Shown here: one piece after another, positions 43,654 to 52,079 of the stretch | Layout of the letters: every line of letters starts with the position of its first letter | Position numbering within the stretch: position 1 is the first letter of the stretch | Source of the DNA: JBJMHZ01 sp045807125 | Lineage (GTDB): Bacteria; Actinomycetota; Actinomycetes; JAWWOL01 | Assembly (NCBI GenBank): GCA_045807125.1 | Contig: JBJMHZ010000050.1 | Location: 54,616-118,615, forward strand | DNA: 64,000 nt | Direction: 5' to 3' | Position numbers and translations under genes: made by a program | Notes under the pieces: model-generated | Databases searched by the model: none | What the model was told of the DNA's origin: nothing | What the model saw: only the letters and a program-made list of their open reading frames with translations

Positions 43654-43983
43654 ATGAGCTTCTCAGTGAGCGAGTTCGTCGCGCTAGCGGACGGCCAGCG
43701 CGTGATCCTGCACGAGGAGCGCGGCTTCACCATCGGCTTGAGATCAACCAGTGGGACGGATCCTGGCGATATCCGGGACCACGAGACTCCGGACAGCATC
43801 ATCCGGAACGTGCTGAACGTCGTGCTTCCCGATGACGATGAGCCGGCGGAGGACCATCCCTGGTCGTGGCTGGCTGAGCTAGCTCGAGCTCGCGGCCTGG
43901 ACGTGACGGCGGAGGACCTGCGAGGCCTTCCTTACGGGGTCATCCTCACTGACCGAGTGACCCGGTGGCTCACGTCTGCCTGA
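43654..43983 (+). CDS. Hypothetical protein (109 aa)
   Basis: Start ATG 43654 (MSFSVSEFVALADGQRVILH) rather than the longer frame from 43498, which lacks coding character. A beta strand with HEERGFTIGLR precedes an acidic linker (LPDDDEPAEDHPW) and a C-terminal helix-rich part (RARGLDVTAEDLRGLPYG). No family recognised; possibly a small regulatory or immunity-type protein. Confidence 0.6.
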   Translation: MSFSVSEFVALADGQRVILHEERGFTIGLRSTSGTDPGDIRDHETPDSIIRNVLNVVLPDDDEPAEDHPWSWLAELARARGLDVTAEDLRGLPYGVILTDRVTRWLTSA

Positions 43984-44067
43984 GCCTCGCGGTGTCGCGG
44001 CCTGGCTAGCTCGGGAACGTCCAGCGGGTGTCGCCGCCTGCGCCGGTCGTCGCACTGTACGCGACGC

Positions 44068-44529
44068 CTAGTCGATCGAGTTCGAACCACGCGTCCGGCC
44101 TTGCTCATCGCGCAGCTCGACGCCGGCTCGACGCAGAGTTCGCCAGACGGTGCTGCCGTGACAGCCCAGGACGGCACCGACCTGTGCGGCCGACAGTCCA
44201 GCCCCGTAGAGCTGGATCGCCTGGTCGACTTGCTCGGGCGTCAGGGCTCGGTAGGGACGCTCGACGCCGTGGCGCTCCAGGAGGCCCAAGACGGCGGGCT
44301 TCGAGACCCCGGCTGCCCCGGCCAGCTCGCGGGCGCACTGGCCGGCCTGGTACTGGGTCAGCAGGGAAGCAACCTGCTCGGGCGACAGCCGCCGCTCGAG
44401 TTTGTGGGTACGGTGCGGCCGGCCTGGCTTCGGTCGACGCCTTGACCTGGGGTCCGCGACCGCTCGCTGTGTCTCGTGTAACCGATCGAGGACGAAGGGT
44501 AACCCTGAATGCCGGTGCAGGAGCTCCAC
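44068..44529 (-). CDS. Double HTH protein, resolvase/invertase tail-like (153 aa)
   Basis: Contains two helix-turn-helix units in tandem: LSPEQVASLLTQYQAGQCAR with ELAGAAGVSKPAVLGLLER, and LTPEQVDQAIQLYGAGLSAA with QVGAVLGCHGSTVWRTLRRA. Units of this kind form the C-terminal DNA-binding part of serine resolvases and invertases and some transposases. No catalytic domain is present, so it is either an independent regulator or a remnant. It starts at GTG 44529. Confidence 0.62.
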   Translation of the reverse strand: MELLHRHSGLPFVLDRLHETQRAVADPRSRRRPKPGRPHRTHKLERRLSPEQVASLLTQYQAGQCARELAGAAGVSKPAVLGLLERHGVERPYRALTPEQVDQAIQLYGAGLSAAQVGAVLGCHGSTVWRTLRRAGVELRDEQGRTRGSNSID

Positions 44530-44576
44530 CGGCCGGTCATCGAACCCGCTGCCTCTGCAACGCGCTGATTCCGGGC

Positions 44577-44770
44577 TCAGAGAAGATCGCGATCTGGCTT
44601 TCGGCGCCAGCGGTTGTAGTGATCACCATTCACGAACTTGCGGGGTAACTCCACCGGCTCGCCGCACCCGCACTGGCAGGCCGGCACCGCCGCCCGTCGC
44701 CGCCTTGGTTGATCCAGCTGCGCCAGCAACTTCTCGACCGTCTGTCCGAATTGTCCGTTCGAAAGGTCCC
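44577..44770 (-). pseudogene. Copy of the repeated CxCGC mini-gene, 5' part altered
   Basis: Translating this strand gives LSNGQFGQTVEKLLAQL and then ACQCGCGEP with RKFVNGDHYNRWR, the same two blocks as the intact copy at 62202. No start codon precedes the first block in frame; a GTG at 44687 could still give the 36-residue zinc-binding half alone. At the DNA level CTGTCCGAATTGTC, GTTCGAAAG and TTCACGAACTTGCG are shared with 62.2-62.4 kb. Confidence 0.6.
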
Positions 44771-45162
44771 TTGGATCTCTCTTTCGAACTCCCGCCGAGC
44801 GCTTTCAAGGAGTGGCGTGGGCTCGGTCATGCATGGAGCGTCTCGAAGCTACCTTGCTTCCGCGACGTCGGTGGTCGTGGTGGTGATGCGGTACGTGGCG
44901 TGCCGGTTGCTGCTGCGGGTCGGCGGTCCACGAGCACGCCGTGCCGCCGCAGGCGACGACCTGGATCAGTTCCGAGTTATTGGCTACCAGCCACCCGCCG
45001 CGATCTCAGCACGACGATCTTCGACCGTTGACGCCTCTGATCAACCTTCGTTCGGAGCGCTGGTAGCGCTGTGCCGTGCACGTGCTCATGCGGTGATGCG
45101 CGCACCTGCGAGCAACGACGAGCGTGTCGCCGGCCGCTGGGGCCAAGAGTGGGCAAAGAAAA
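44771..45162. other. Spacer before the RiPP cluster, no recognised gene
   Basis: Several frames are open through the G/C-rich sequence but none has a domain or start signal. It separates the repeated mini-gene remnant from the cluster promoter at 45163. Confidence 0.35.
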
Positions 45163-45202
45163 TCAACGATCGTTGACCTAATGGGAAAGGCGTTCCTAGG
45201 CT
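45163..45202 (+). promoter_or_regulatory. Probable promoter of the RiPP cluster with palindromic operator
   Basis: A perfect 14-bp palindrome, TCAACGATCGTTGA (45163-45176), overlaps a -35-like TTGACC (45173-45178). After an 18-base spacer comes TAGGCT (45197-45202) as the -10. The first start codon (45229) is 26 bases further. A repressor bound to the palindrome would block the -35. No regulator gene is in the cluster, so the factor must be encoded elsewhere. Confidence 0.6.
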
Positions 45203-45228
45203 GCAACGACGTCTATCGCGGGGGCACC

Positions 45229-45999
45229 ATGAGCACGCGACTCGTCCTGGCTCCGGAGCAGCATCCCCTGGAGATCGCCGGCCTGCGGCTGTACCAGGCA
45301 GCCCGCGATCTCGGCACCTGGAACGCCCGACAAGACCTCGACTGGGAGAAGCCAACGTCGCTGACGGGCGAGCGTGCGGAGCTCGCGTGGGGTCTCGCCA
45401 GCCAGGCGGTTTACGCGGAGCAGTTGGGGCTCGGCAACGCAGCGGCCTTGATCAGCGCGATCGACGATCTCGACACCCGGATGTGCCTCGCCGTCCAGTG
45501 CGCGGACGAGGCCAAGCACAGCGAGGTGTTCGCCCGGTACGCCCTGCGGGCAGGCTGCTCGCTCGAGCCGCCCCTGGCTGGGGTCACCACCATGGAGTCG
45601 ATGGTCGAGCAGCTGCCCAACCCGATGGAGCGCTTTCTCGTCCACACGTTCCTCGAAGGCGTCGCGCTGGACGAGTTCTTCCTGATCCGCGAGGCCTTCA
45701 AGGACGATCTGCTCCACGACATCTACGGGTTCGTGATAAAGGACGAGGCGCGCCACGTCGCCATGGGTCTGGAGCATCTCGAGCGGCTGATCGACCGGGA
45801 CGCGTGGCCCACGGCCCTCGCGGACCTGGAGCGCTACCGGGAGACGGCCGTTGCGCTGTGCGGGATCGACACCCGGGCGATGAGCTGGTTGGCGAACCTT
45901 TCCGGTCGCCGGGAGCGGGACGTCGTGGCATGGTTCACCTCCCGGCACAACCGGCGCATCGACCACCTCATCGAAGGATCGTCCCTCGGAAGGAGGTGA
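45229..45999 (+). CDS. Ferritin-like diiron oxygenase of the RiPP cluster
   Basis: A 256-residue helical protein with a four-helix diiron ligand set: Glu64 (YAEQLG), Glu94-x2-His97 (DEAKHSE), Glu143 (FLEGVALDEF) and Glu173-x2-His176 (DEARHVA). This matches ribonucleotide-reductase-R2/AurF-like oxygenases, which hydroxylate, desaturate or N-oxygenate substrates. It starts at ATG 45229; the longer frame from 45124 runs over the promoter. Its stop overlaps the Shine-Dalgarno of the precursor-peptide gene, five bases before that start. It probably oxidises the peptide product; the reaction is not known. Confidence 0.82.
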   Translation: MSTRLVLAPEQHPLEIAGLRLYQAARDLGTWNARQDLDWEKPTSLTGERAELAWGLASQAVYAEQLGLGNAAALISAIDDLDTRMCLAVQCADEAKHSEVFARYALRAGCSLEPPLAGVTTMESMVEQLPNPMERFLVHTFLEGVALDEFFLIREAFKDDLLHDIYGFVIKDEARHVAMGLEHLERLIDRDAWPTALADLERYRETAVALCGIDTRAMSWLANLSGRRERDVVAWFTSRHNRRIDHLIEGSSLGRR

Positions 46000-46004
46000 A
46001 ACCT

Positions 46005-46079
46005 TTGAAGAAGAAGGCGCTCAAGAAGGTGGTCAACACGTCCTGCCTCTACTCGATCACGCGCAAGTCGGCGAGCTGA
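46005..46079 (+). CDS. RiPP precursor peptide candidate (24 aa)
   Basis: TTG 46005 is preceded by AGGAGGTGA at 45991-45999, an almost perfect Shine-Dalgarno with about five bases spacing, overlapping the diiron-oxygenase stop. The peptide has a Lys-rich first half (MKKKALKKVV) and the tail NTSCLYSITRKSAS, with single Cys14 and Tyr16 plus several Ser/Thr. It lies directly upstream of the RiPP-maturation radical SAM gene, where precursors for that enzyme family are found. Too short for ordinary gene finders. Which residues are modified cannot be read from the sequence. Confidence 0.75.
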   Translation: MKKKALKKVVNTSCLYSITRKSAS

Positions 46080-46198
46080 GGCCGGTCAGGGGGCGGCTGG
46101 TGTCCGTACCCAGCGGGCACCGGCTCCCCGTCGGCGGGCAGCCTCCACGAGAACGGCGCGAGGGCCAGCGGGCAACGAGGAAGGGATGCCGGGTAACT

Positions 46199-48055
46199 GT
46201 GAAGATCGTCTTGGCGACCATGCCGTGGGCATCGCTCGACTGCACGTCGATCTCGTTGGGGACGCTCGCCGGCGCTCTGCGGTCCGCCGCGAGGCCGCAC
46301 GACGTCGCCGAGTGGTACGGAAACATCGAGTGGGCGGAATGGCTGCTCGAGGTCAGCGACGGGCAGGTCACCCCCGCCGACTACGAGAAGTTCGCGGGCT
46401 CGGCGTACTTCGAAGGCGTCGGGGACTGGATCTTCACCTCCGCGCTCTACCGTCGGGGCTCCTGGAAGGAAGCCGAGTACGGCGACTACCTGACCGCCAA
46501 GGGCTATTCGGCGGACCTTCCCGTGTACTGCCACCACCAGGCTGACGCCTTCACCGAGGCGCAGGCCGACAAGATCGTGGCGCTGCGTCCCGCGCTCGTC
46601 GGATTCACCACGACGTTCCTGCAGAACGTCTCCACGCTGGCCCTCGCGCAGCGACTGCGCGAGGGCCTCCCCGGTACCGCGATCGTCCTCGGTGGCGGGA
46701 ACTGCGACGGGGTGCAGGGCGAGGCCCTGTTGCGCAACTTCCCGTGCCTGGACTACGTCGTCAGCGGGGCCGGCGAAGAGGCGCTGGTGGGCCTCGTCGA
46801 CTACCTCGCCGGCGACCGGCCCGACCTCGTGGACGTCCCGAACCTCCTCGTTCGCTCGGGAGGCGGTACGGTCCGTCGCAGCCTGGCGAAGCCCAGCAAG
46901 GCCTTCCCCGCCGGCGCCGTCACCCCCCGCTTCGACGGCTACTTCGAGCGGCTCGACGCGTCGCCCGTCAGCGAGTGGGTCGAGCCGAAGCTCGTCATCG
47001 AGGGCGCGCGCGGTTGCTGGTGGGGCGAGAAGCACCAGTGCACGTTCTGCGGGCTCAACGGCTCCACCATCGGGTTCAGCAGCCAGCGCGCCGACGCGCT
47101 TTGGCAGCAGATGGAGTCGCTGGTCGCGGCCCACCAGGTGCTCGACATCATCATGGTCGACAACATCATCGACATGGGCTACTACAAGAGCTTGCTGCCG
47201 TTGATGGCGAAGTCCGGGTACGACCTGCGGGTCCATTACGAGATCAAGTCCAACATCTCATCGGTGCATGCCCGCGCCCTGCGCGACGCCAACGTCGTCC
47301 ACGTGCAGCCAGGTATCGAGTCGCTGTCCAACCGCGTCCTCGCGCTGATGGAGAAAGGCGTGTCGGGCGTGCAGAACGTGGCGTGCCTGCGGGAGTGCGA
47401 GCGCTTCGGCCTCACCGTCTCCTGGAACTACCTGTATGGCTTCCCCGACGAGGAGGACGCCGATTACGACACGGTCGTCGACCAGTTCCCGGCCCTCGTG
47501 CACCTGCAACCGCCGGGGGGCATCACCCGCATCGCCCTCGAGCGCTTCTCGCCGTTCTTCGAACGACCGGAGCTCGGGTTCCTCACCCGCCGCCCCGCCG
47601 ACGTCTACCGTTTCATCTACGATCTGCCGCAGGAGGAACTGGTCGACCTCGTCTATCTGTTCAGCACGCCCGACCGGGGCATCACCGGACGGGCGGAGGA
47701 GCGCCTGCAAGCGGCGGCGGCGGAATGGGTGGCGAAGTACGAGGGCGGTGCGTTGCGGCAGTTGCGCCAGCAGGGCGAGACCGTCATTCTCGACGAGCGG
47801 CCGGACTTCGCGGAGCGGGAACTCGTCCTCCAGGGCACCGCCCATCTCGTGCACGCGCTGCTCGACCGCGGCCGGACGATCGGTGGCATCGAAGCGGGGT
47901 TGCGCGGGATGGGACATCGGGCCGACACCACGGAGGTGGTCGAGATAGTCGAAGAACTCCGAGCGGCGGGTCTGCTCTTCACCGACGGCGGCCAGTACGT
48001 CGCGCTGGCGGTGCTGCCCGCCGGTCCGTCCGACGACGAACGGCTCACTGCGTGA
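46199..48055 (+). CDS. B12-type radical SAM RiPP maturation enzyme (TIGR03975-like)
   Basis: A 618-residue enzyme from GTG 46199, which puts VKIVLATMPW at the N-terminus as in relatives; the frame is open to 46100. Residues 1-230 resemble a B12-binding domain (GFTTTFLQN, VLGGGNCDG). The radical SAM motif is GARGCWWGEKHQCTFCGLNG, with Cys273, Cys281 and Cys284 (Cx7Cx2C) binding the 4Fe-4S cluster. That sequence is the signature of the RiPP maturation radical SAM protein 1 family. C-methylation or cross-linking of the peptide at 46005 is the expected role. The next gene overlaps its stop (GTGA). Confidence 0.9.
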   Translation: MKIVLATMPWASLDCTSISLGTLAGALRSAARPHDVAEWYGNIEWAEWLLEVSDGQVTPADYEKFAGSAYFEGVGDWIFTSALYRRGSWKEAEYGDYLTAKGYSADLPVYCHHQADAFTEAQADKIVALRPALVGFTTTFLQNVSTLALAQRLREGLPGTAIVLGGGNCDGVQGEALLRNFPCLDYVVSGAGEEALVGLVDYLAGDRPDLVDVPNLLVRSGGGTVRRSLAKPSKAFPAGAVTPRFDGYFERLDASPVSEWVEPKLVIEGARGCWWGEKHQCTFCGLNGSTIGFSSQRADALWQQMESLVAAHQVLDIIMVDNIIDMGYYKSLLPLMAKSGYDLRVHYEIKSNISSVHARALRDANVVHVQPGIESLSNRVLALMEKGVSGVQNVACLRECERFGLTVSWNYLYGFPDEEDADYDTVVDQFPALVHLQPPGGITRIALERFSPFFERPELGFLTRRPADVYRFIYDLPQEELVDLVYLFSTPDRGITGRAEERLQAAAAEWVAKYEGGALRQLRQQGETVILDERPDFAERELVLQGTAHLVHALLDRGRTIGGIEAGLRGMGHRADTTEVVEIVEELRAAGLLFTDGGQYVALAVLPAGPSDDERLTA

Positions 48056-48717
48056 TCGTCGATCGCCCGCTCGGCGAGAGGGACGTCCGGGTCGTCCACG
48101 ACCTGCTGGACGTCCGGGTCGGCGAGGCTGTGCCGTTCCTCCTTGTCCTCACGGAAGCGGACGACATCCGCCGGTTGCCGTCGACCGAGTCGCTGCGCGC
48201 CGCCAAGGACAACCTGCTGACCGAGGTCGTCGTCGTGCCGCCGGTGCCCCTGGACGGCACGAGTGGCATGCTGCGCTGGGTCCGGCTCCTCCGGGACGTC
48301 TCGGCCCTGGGCATCCTCCTCCGGTGGCAGCTCGGCCCGACCGACGCGGCGTACCTGCGGCAGATCGTCCACCTGACGCCGCCGACCGGCGCCATCGGCG
48401 CCGGAGGCCCCGTGGAGCGCATCGTCGGCGAGTGGCGCGGCACTGGCCCCACGCCCTTCTACTGGCGGCTGGGCCCAGCTTTCGTGCTGGTCCGTGACAC
48501 CCGCGCCGGGTTCGAGGCCAACCGGTGGGTGATCGACGACGAGGAGACCATGCGGGCCTTCCTCCGGATGCAGTCGCCGGTGGCGACGGCAGACGTGGGC
48601 GCCCCCCAAGCCGTCCGGACGCTGGTCGAGGAGGGCCTCGTGCTCGAGTGCGAGGGCATGGCGCTCACCCTGCCCAACAGGGTCGAGCGGTGGCCGATCC
48701 CGTACACGGCCATATGA
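48052..48717 (+). CDS. DUF5825-like protein, radical SAM partner
   Basis: A 221-residue protein from GTG 48052, overlapping the radical SAM stop. It resembles DUF5825, which is found beside this radical SAM family in actinobacteria, and is probably a precursor-recognition or auxiliary subunit. Segments include LRWVRLLRDVSALGILLRWQ, YWRLGPAFVLVRDTRAGF and a C-terminal winged-helix-like LVEEGLVLECEGMALTLPNR. Function unproved; the neighbour relation is the main evidence. Confidence 0.78.
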   Translation: MIVDRPLGERDVRVVHDLLDVRVGEAVPFLLVLTEADDIRRLPSTESLRAAKDNLLTEVVVVPPVPLDGTSGMLRWVRLLRDVSALGILLRWQLGPTDAAYLRQIVHLTPPTGAIGAGGPVERIVGEWRGTGPTPFYWRLGPAFVLVRDTRAGFEANRWVIDDEETMRAFLRMQSPVATADVGAPQAVRTLVEEGLVLECEGMALTLPNRVERWPIPYTAI

Positions 48718-49976
48718 GCGCGACCACCGCACCGCACGACACCACCAGCGGGCGCCTCGGGTGGACGCTCGGTGCGGCGGCCGCCGTCAGCACCCTCGGC
48801 ACCCAGGTCTCCGTGCTGGCGCTGCCCACGTTCGTCGTCCTCGGCCTGCATGCCGGCCCGATCGCCTTCTCGACCGTGACGCTGTGCGAGGTGCTGCCCG
48901 TCCTCTTGCTGAGCGGGATGCTGGGCCGGTACCTCACGCGACAGCCGCCGCGCCTCGTCATGATCGCGTCCGACGTCCTGCGCTGCGGACTGATGCTGCT
49001 GATCCCGCTCGCGTCCTGGGCCGGCTTCCCGTCGGTCGCCCTGGTGTTCGTCGTGGCGGCGTCGACCGGTCTGCTGAGCGCGGCGTTCGACGTAGCGACG
49101 CAGACGTACGTGGCGATGAGCTGCGAGCCGGACGCCCGGGGCCGGGTCAACTCGACCCTCGGCGTCGGCCAGTCCGTCGGGCAGATCGCCGGGCCGTTCC
49201 TCGGCGGCGGTCTCATCACCGTCCTCGGGGCGGCCAACGCGGTGACCGTCGACGCCGCGTCGTTCCTCCTGTCGGCGGCGGCCGTCGCGACCCTGCACAC
49301 CGTGCCCGGCAGTCCCGCCGGCGACGCCCTCGCCCCGCGGGAGGGTCGCCGTCGCTCACGATCGTGGGAGGCGCTCACCCGGCGGCCCGAGGTGCTCCGC
49401 CTGAGCGTCACCGGAGCGGCGCTGAACATGGGGGGTGGCGGGCTCGGGGCCATCTTCATCCTGTACGCCTACCGCTCCCTGCACCTATCGGCGGTGGGCC
49501 TGGGCGCCTTGTACGCCGTCTACGGGGTGGCCTCGCTGGCGGGGGCGACCGTCGCGCCGCGGCTGCTCGACCGCGTCGGCATCCGCCGGCTCACCCTGGT
49601 CGCGGGCACGATCGCGGCGTTCAGCCTGCTGCTCATCCCGATAGCCTCGTTCGGCGCCCCGCTGATGACGCTGGTCGTGTACGAGGCCGTGTTCGGCTCG
49701 GCTGCGAGCGTGTGGAGCATCAGCTTCACGACGTACCGGCAGAACACGGTGCCGATCGGTCAGCTCAGCGAGGTCAACGCGGCGGTGCGGGCCATGCTGG
49801 TGAGCACGTTCCCGGTCGGTGTCGTCACGGCCGGCCTGCTGGCCGATCACCTGGGCCTGCGCACCGCCTGCTTCGCGCTCGCCGCGGTCGCCGCGGCGAG
49901 CTGCGCGCTGTACCTGCCGCCCCCGGCGCGGTCCACCGCACTGGCGGAGCCGGTCGTGGAGGGCGACTTGAGATGA
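48714..49976 (+). CDS. MFS transporter, probable product exporter
   Basis: A 420-residue membrane protein with about 12 hydrophobic segments and the pattern of MFS drug exporters (VNSTLGVGQSVGQIAGPFLG and TYRQNTVPIGQLSEVNAAVR). ATG 48714 overlaps the previous stop (ATGA). In this cluster it most likely exports the finished peptide or confers self-protection. Confidence 0.88.
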   Translation: MSATTAPHDTTSGRLGWTLGAAAAVSTLGTQVSVLALPTFVVLGLHAGPIAFSTVTLCEVLPVLLLSGMLGRYLTRQPPRLVMIASDVLRCGLMLLIPLASWAGFPSVALVFVVAASTGLLSAAFDVATQTYVAMSCEPDARGRVNSTLGVGQSVGQIAGPFLGGGLITVLGAANAVTVDAASFLLSAAAVATLHTVPGSPAGDALAPREGRRRSRSWEALTRRPEVLRLSVTGAALNMGGGGLGAIFILYAYRSLHLSAVGLGALYAVYGVASLAGATVAPRLLDRVGIRRLTLVAGTIAAFSLLLIPIASFGAPLMTLVVYEAVFGSAASVWSISFTTYRQNTVPIGQLSEVNAAVRAMLVSTFPVGVVTAGLLADHLGLRTACFALAAVAAASCALYLPPPARSTALAEPVVEGDLR

Positions 49977-50722
49977 CGCAGACCCGACCGGTCGCCCTCA
50001 TAACCGGCGCGAGCAGCGGAGTCGGCGCCGCCTGCGCCGCGCGGCTCGCCGACGACTTCGACCTGGCGCTGGTGGCGCGCCGGGAGGATCGGTTGCGGGC
50101 GCGGGCGTCCGCCGCCGAGGAGGCCGGCGCGCGCTGCCTGGTGCTGCCGCTCGACGTTCGGGATGAGGGTTGCGCCGATCGGGTCGTCGCGTCGACGCTC
50201 GCGCGGTTCGACAGGCTGGACGTGGTGGTCGCTGCCGCCGGGCACGGCCGCGGCAGCGGCCCGCTCACCGAGCCGGCCGTCCGCCGCCACCTCGACGACC
50301 TCGTCCGTACCAACCTGACCGCCGTGATGGACCTGCTGGGCGCGTCCGTGGCCGCGCTCACGGCGTCGTCCGGGGTCTTCGTCGCGGTCGGCTCGATCGC
50401 CGGGCTGGTCGGCAGCCCGGGCTACAGCGCCTACGCGGCGACCAAGCACGGGTTGACCGGTCTGATCCGTTCGGTGCGCGGTGAGCTGAAGGGCACGCGG
50501 ACCCGGATCTGCGTCGTCCACAGCGGGTCGATCAACACTGAGTTCGCGTCGGTGCTCGACGGCTCGCCGGAGCCGTTCGTGCACGAGCTGTCCGAGTGGG
50601 GCTACCGACCGCTGGTGCCAGCGGAGGTTGCCGACGCCATCCGTTGGGTCATCGACCGGCCCTCGCATGTCGAGGTGTCGGAGATCGTGCTGCGCCCCAC
50701 GGGCGACAGGGACTACGCCTGA
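49973..50722 (+). CDS. Short-chain dehydrogenase/reductase
   Basis: A 249-residue SDR with the cofactor motif ITGASSGVGAA (about residues 10-20), catalytic Ser in VAVGSIAG and YSAYAATK, providing the Tyr and Lys. It overlaps the transporter gene by four bases. It would oxidise or reduce a carbonyl or alcohol; in context, on a modified peptide side chain or a hydroxylated intermediate. The cofactor is NAD(P)H. Confidence 0.9.
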   Translation: MTQTRPVALITGASSGVGAACAARLADDFDLALVARREDRLRARASAAEEAGARCLVLPLDVRDEGCADRVVASTLARFDRLDVVVAAAGHGRGSGPLTEPAVRRHLDDLVRTNLTAVMDLLGASVAALTASSGVFVAVGSIAGLVGSPGYSAYAATKHGLTGLIRSVRGELKGTRTRICVVHSGSINTEFASVLDGSPEPFVHELSEWGYRPLVPAEVADAIRWVIDRPSHVEVSEIVLRPTGDRDYA

Positions 50723-50733
50723 GCGGAGGGATG

Positions 50734-51702
50734 ATGGCAGAGCGTCCCCGGGACGACGGGGCGTACTGGGACGCATGGTTGTCGAGCCAGTCGCTCGTCG
50801 CGCTGCTAGCCGCGCACCGCGTCGGCCTCCTCGCCGCCGCCGGTGCGGCACCGGTCGACGTCACGGCGTTCGCCGAGCGCCGGAGACTCGACCGCCGCGT
50901 GCTCGGCACGATCGTCACGCTGCTGGTGGAGCTCGGCATCCTCGCCGAACGTGACGAGGGGCTGGTCGTGAGCGCCGACGCCGATCTCGACGGCACGTGG
51001 GCGCCCATGCTGGACGTCATCGACCACGGCAACCGGCTCTCCGCCGACCTGTGCAACGCGCTGTCGGGGCGGACGCCCACGCCGGTCTGGACATGGCCGG
51101 ACGTTCCCGCGGACATCGCCCGGATCCACCTCGAGGCCATGCACGCGCACTCGGTGCGCTCCGCTCGCCACCTCGCCGAGACGGGGCTGTTCGACGGCAC
51201 GACGTCGCTGCTGGACGTGGGTGGCGGTTCCGCCTGCTACGCCGTGGCACTGTCCCGCCGGTTGCCGGCGCTGCGGTGCGACGTGCTCGAACTGCCGCCG
51301 TTCGCCCCGCTTGTCGAGGAGTGGGTCGACGCCGAGTTGCGCGAGCGGGTCCGGGTCAGGGCGCTTACCTTCGGGCGCGACTCCCTCGACCACTCCTACG
51401 AGGCGGTTCTGTTCAGCAACTTCCTGCACGACCACGACCCGTCGAGCGTCGTCGGGTTCCTCGCCACCGGCCGGTCGTGCCTCAGCCCGGGCGGGCGGGT
51501 CGTCGTCCACGAGATTCTGCCTGGCGATCCGGAGGTCGACCTGCGGGCGGCCCAGTTCTCCGTCCACATGGCGACATGGACCATGGGCAGGCAGTACTCG
51601 CGCGACGAATACCGGGAGTTCCTCGCCGCGGCGGCCCTTCGCCTGATCGACGTGGTCCCCGTCGGAGCCCTGCACAGCGCGATCGTGGCGGAGCCGGCAT
51701 GA
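50734..51702 (+). CDS. SAM-dependent O-methyltransferase
   Basis: A class I methyltransferase of the acetylserotonin-OMT type: an N-terminal helical and winged-helix region (LSSQSLVALLAAHRVGLLAA), SAM-binding LLDVGGGSACYAVAL, and motif LHDHDPSSVVGFL followed by PGGRVVVHE. Two ATGs are in tandem (50731, 50734); the GGAGGG at 50725-50730 directly abuts the first, so the second is more plausible (322 residues). It probably methylates an oxygen on the peptide product. Confidence 0.85.
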   Translation: MAERPRDDGAYWDAWLSSQSLVALLAAHRVGLLAAAGAAPVDVTAFAERRRLDRRVLGTIVTLLVELGILAERDEGLVVSADADLDGTWAPMLDVIDHGNRLSADLCNALSGRTPTPVWTWPDVPADIARIHLEAMHAHSVRSARHLAETGLFDGTTSLLDVGGGSACYAVALSRRLPALRCDVLELPPFAPLVEEWVDAELRERVRVRALTFGRDSLDHSYEAVLFSNFLHDHDPSSVVGFLATGRSCLSPGGRVVVHEILPGDPEVDLRAAQFSVHMATWTMGRQYSRDEYREFLAAAALRLIDVVPVGALHSAIVAEPA

Positions 51703-52079
51703 GCAGCCGCACCGAGACAGCCACCGGTCGGCATGACCCGCTGGTGCACGTCGTGTACCTGCTCTTCCGGCACGTGGGTCCCAACCCGCCGGGCACCTAC
51801 ACCACGGTGCGGCCGTACCCCGTGGCAGCGGTGACCGAGTTCGTCGACCGCTGGCTGCCCGTCGTCGCTTCCGACCCCGCGCACGGCTTGGCCGTCGTCC
51901 CGGTGGCCGCCGGGAGCGCCGAGGCCAACCCGCCGATCGGCGTCGTCGTGGCGGCCGGTCACCGACCCGGACCACTGGCCGGTCCGGATGCGGAGCGAGC
52001 CCTCGCCCAGGCGGCGCACGAGATCCTGTCCGCCTGGACCTGGCGCTACCGCGAGTTCGTTCCCGGAGCCCAGCCATGA
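51699..52079 (+). CDS. Unknown small protein of the RiPP cluster (126 aa)
   Basis: ATG 51699 overlaps the methyltransferase stop and its own stop overlaps the next start. The protein is mixed alpha/beta, with HDPLVHVVYLLFRHVGPNPP and a final helix (HEILSAWTWRYREF). Soluble, no recognised domain, unique among cluster genes. The tight overlap on both sides supports function in the same pathway. Confidence 0.72.
   Translation: MSSRTETATGRHDPLVHVVYLLFRHVGPNPPGTYTTVRPYPVAAVTEFVDRWLPVVASDPAHGLAVVPVAAGSAEANPPIGVVVAAGHRPGPLAGPDAERALAQAAHEILSAWTWRYREFVPGAQP

Noticed and set aside
44402..45176. Plus-strand frames before the RiPP cluster, considered as a regulator
   Set aside because: No HTH or other domain; composition typical of chance frames.
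45219..45229. CGGGGGCACCA matching the tRNA-Arg 3' end, considered as an attachment site
   Set aside because: Only 11 bases, located in the leader of the diiron-oxygenase gene, with no neighbouring T-arm similarity; probably chance.
50731..50733. First ATG of the O-methyltransferase gene
   Set aside because: The GGAGGG abuts it with no spacer, so the second ATG three bases later is a better start; the difference is one residue.
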